Below are positions 63,555-64,000 of a stretch of 64,000 nt of DNA, in pieces (position 1 is the stretch's first letter; every line of letters starts with the position of its first letter). The translations under genes were made by a program, and so were the position numbers. Source of the stretch: Antennarius striatus (taxonomy: Eukaryota; Chordata; Actinopteri; Lophiiformes; Antennariidae); NCBI RefSeq assembly GCF_040054535.1, contig NC_090788.1:18517501-18581500 (forward strand), read 5' to 3'. Under the pieces are notes generated by a model. The model was not told the DNA's origin. It saw only the letters and a list, made by a program, of their open reading frames with translations, and did no database searches.

Positions 63555-64000
63555 CTGAGGAAAAAGCACGTGAGCAATAAATGAGAACAAACCTGTGGGA
63601 ATTTTTATACCTCCTCATAAAAACCTTTAAATTAATGCCGAAACATCAAATTTTCACTTGGAAGAATTTCAAGGTCGTAATACAGTAGGTATTACACATT
63701 ATTCACAAATACTCAGGCACTACTCAAGTAGTACTCCAGTCGTGCCTGAAAAGACCTAAGACAAGTTAAAAAGAGTCTACAGCCATGATCACAGCTTTAT
63801 GAGGACTTATAGCAGGTTTGTATGTCTTAATCATTAAAAACATCAACACCAATACTGCAATTTACAAGAAGAGCAACAATAGACAATAAAAAGCCACACT
63901 ACCATATCCTATACAGAAAAGTGTACAAAAACAAATGGCTGTCACTACGTGAAAATGTTCACAATACCATGTTTATCATCTTAATGTATCCTGTTGTTGT
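63555..64000 (-). other. arhgap42 intron, right edge of window
   Basis: AT-rich intronic sequence beyond the first visible BAR exon. No further exon could be recognised before the window ends. Confidence 0.6.

Overview
This is vertebrate nuclear DNA, almost certainly from a ray-finned (teleost) fish. The genes have many short GT-AG exons and compact introns. The spacers carry fish-type repeats: Tc1 and Harbinger transposons, a tRNA-derived SINE, LINE tails and long CA/GT, CT and TTA tracts. I see no bacterial operons, CRISPR arrays, or LTR or Polinton-like elements. I used no database; names rest on recognised protein sequence and gene order.

Layout: (1) 1-2538, + strand, the last seven exons of heatr6. 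(2) 4214-8452, +, ddx52, a DEAD-box rRNA-processing helicase. (3) 9766-12318, +, rpl23a, a ribosomal protein gene with two intronic C/D-box snoRNA candidates. (4) 13100-18555, -, birc2 (cIAP1: three BIR, UBA, CARD, RING), whose likely untranslated first exon and promoter lie near 21.8 kb. (5) 25795-33642, -, yap1, the Hippo-pathway co-activator. (6) 38696-41946, +, angptl5. (7) 42868-42940, -, a tRNA-Phe(GAA) gene. (8) 45538-53456, +, trpc6, a cation channel. (9) 54994 to beyond the right end, -, arhgap42 (GRAF3: BAR, PH, RhoGAP, SH3), lacking its 5' exons.

Reading frames joined across the inferred splice sites close exactly for every gene that lies wholly in the window: ddx52 about 655 aa, rpl23a 155, birc2 620, yap1 390, angptl5 385, trpc6 907. 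The visible part of arhgap42 gives 843 aa.

The right part (birc2-yap1-angptl5-trpc6-arhgap42) matches the human 11q22 block. The left part (heatr6, ddx52, rpl23a) has its human counterparts on chromosome 17, so a synteny junction lies between rpl23a and birc2. The genes do not form one pathway; ddx52, rpl23a and the snoRNAs share a ribosome-biogenesis theme.

The most interesting signals are non-coding: paired snoRNA candidates aimed at one 18S rRNA segment; CTCF-like motifs pointing away from each other across the yap1-trpc6 interval; long GT repeats sitting directly on four splice acceptors; a 45-bp repeat with an inverted arm just before the ddx52 start codon; and a TA-flanked inverted-repeat element family in three copies. 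Yap1 also lacks several regulatory residues of human YAP1. I found no clearly new biological system.
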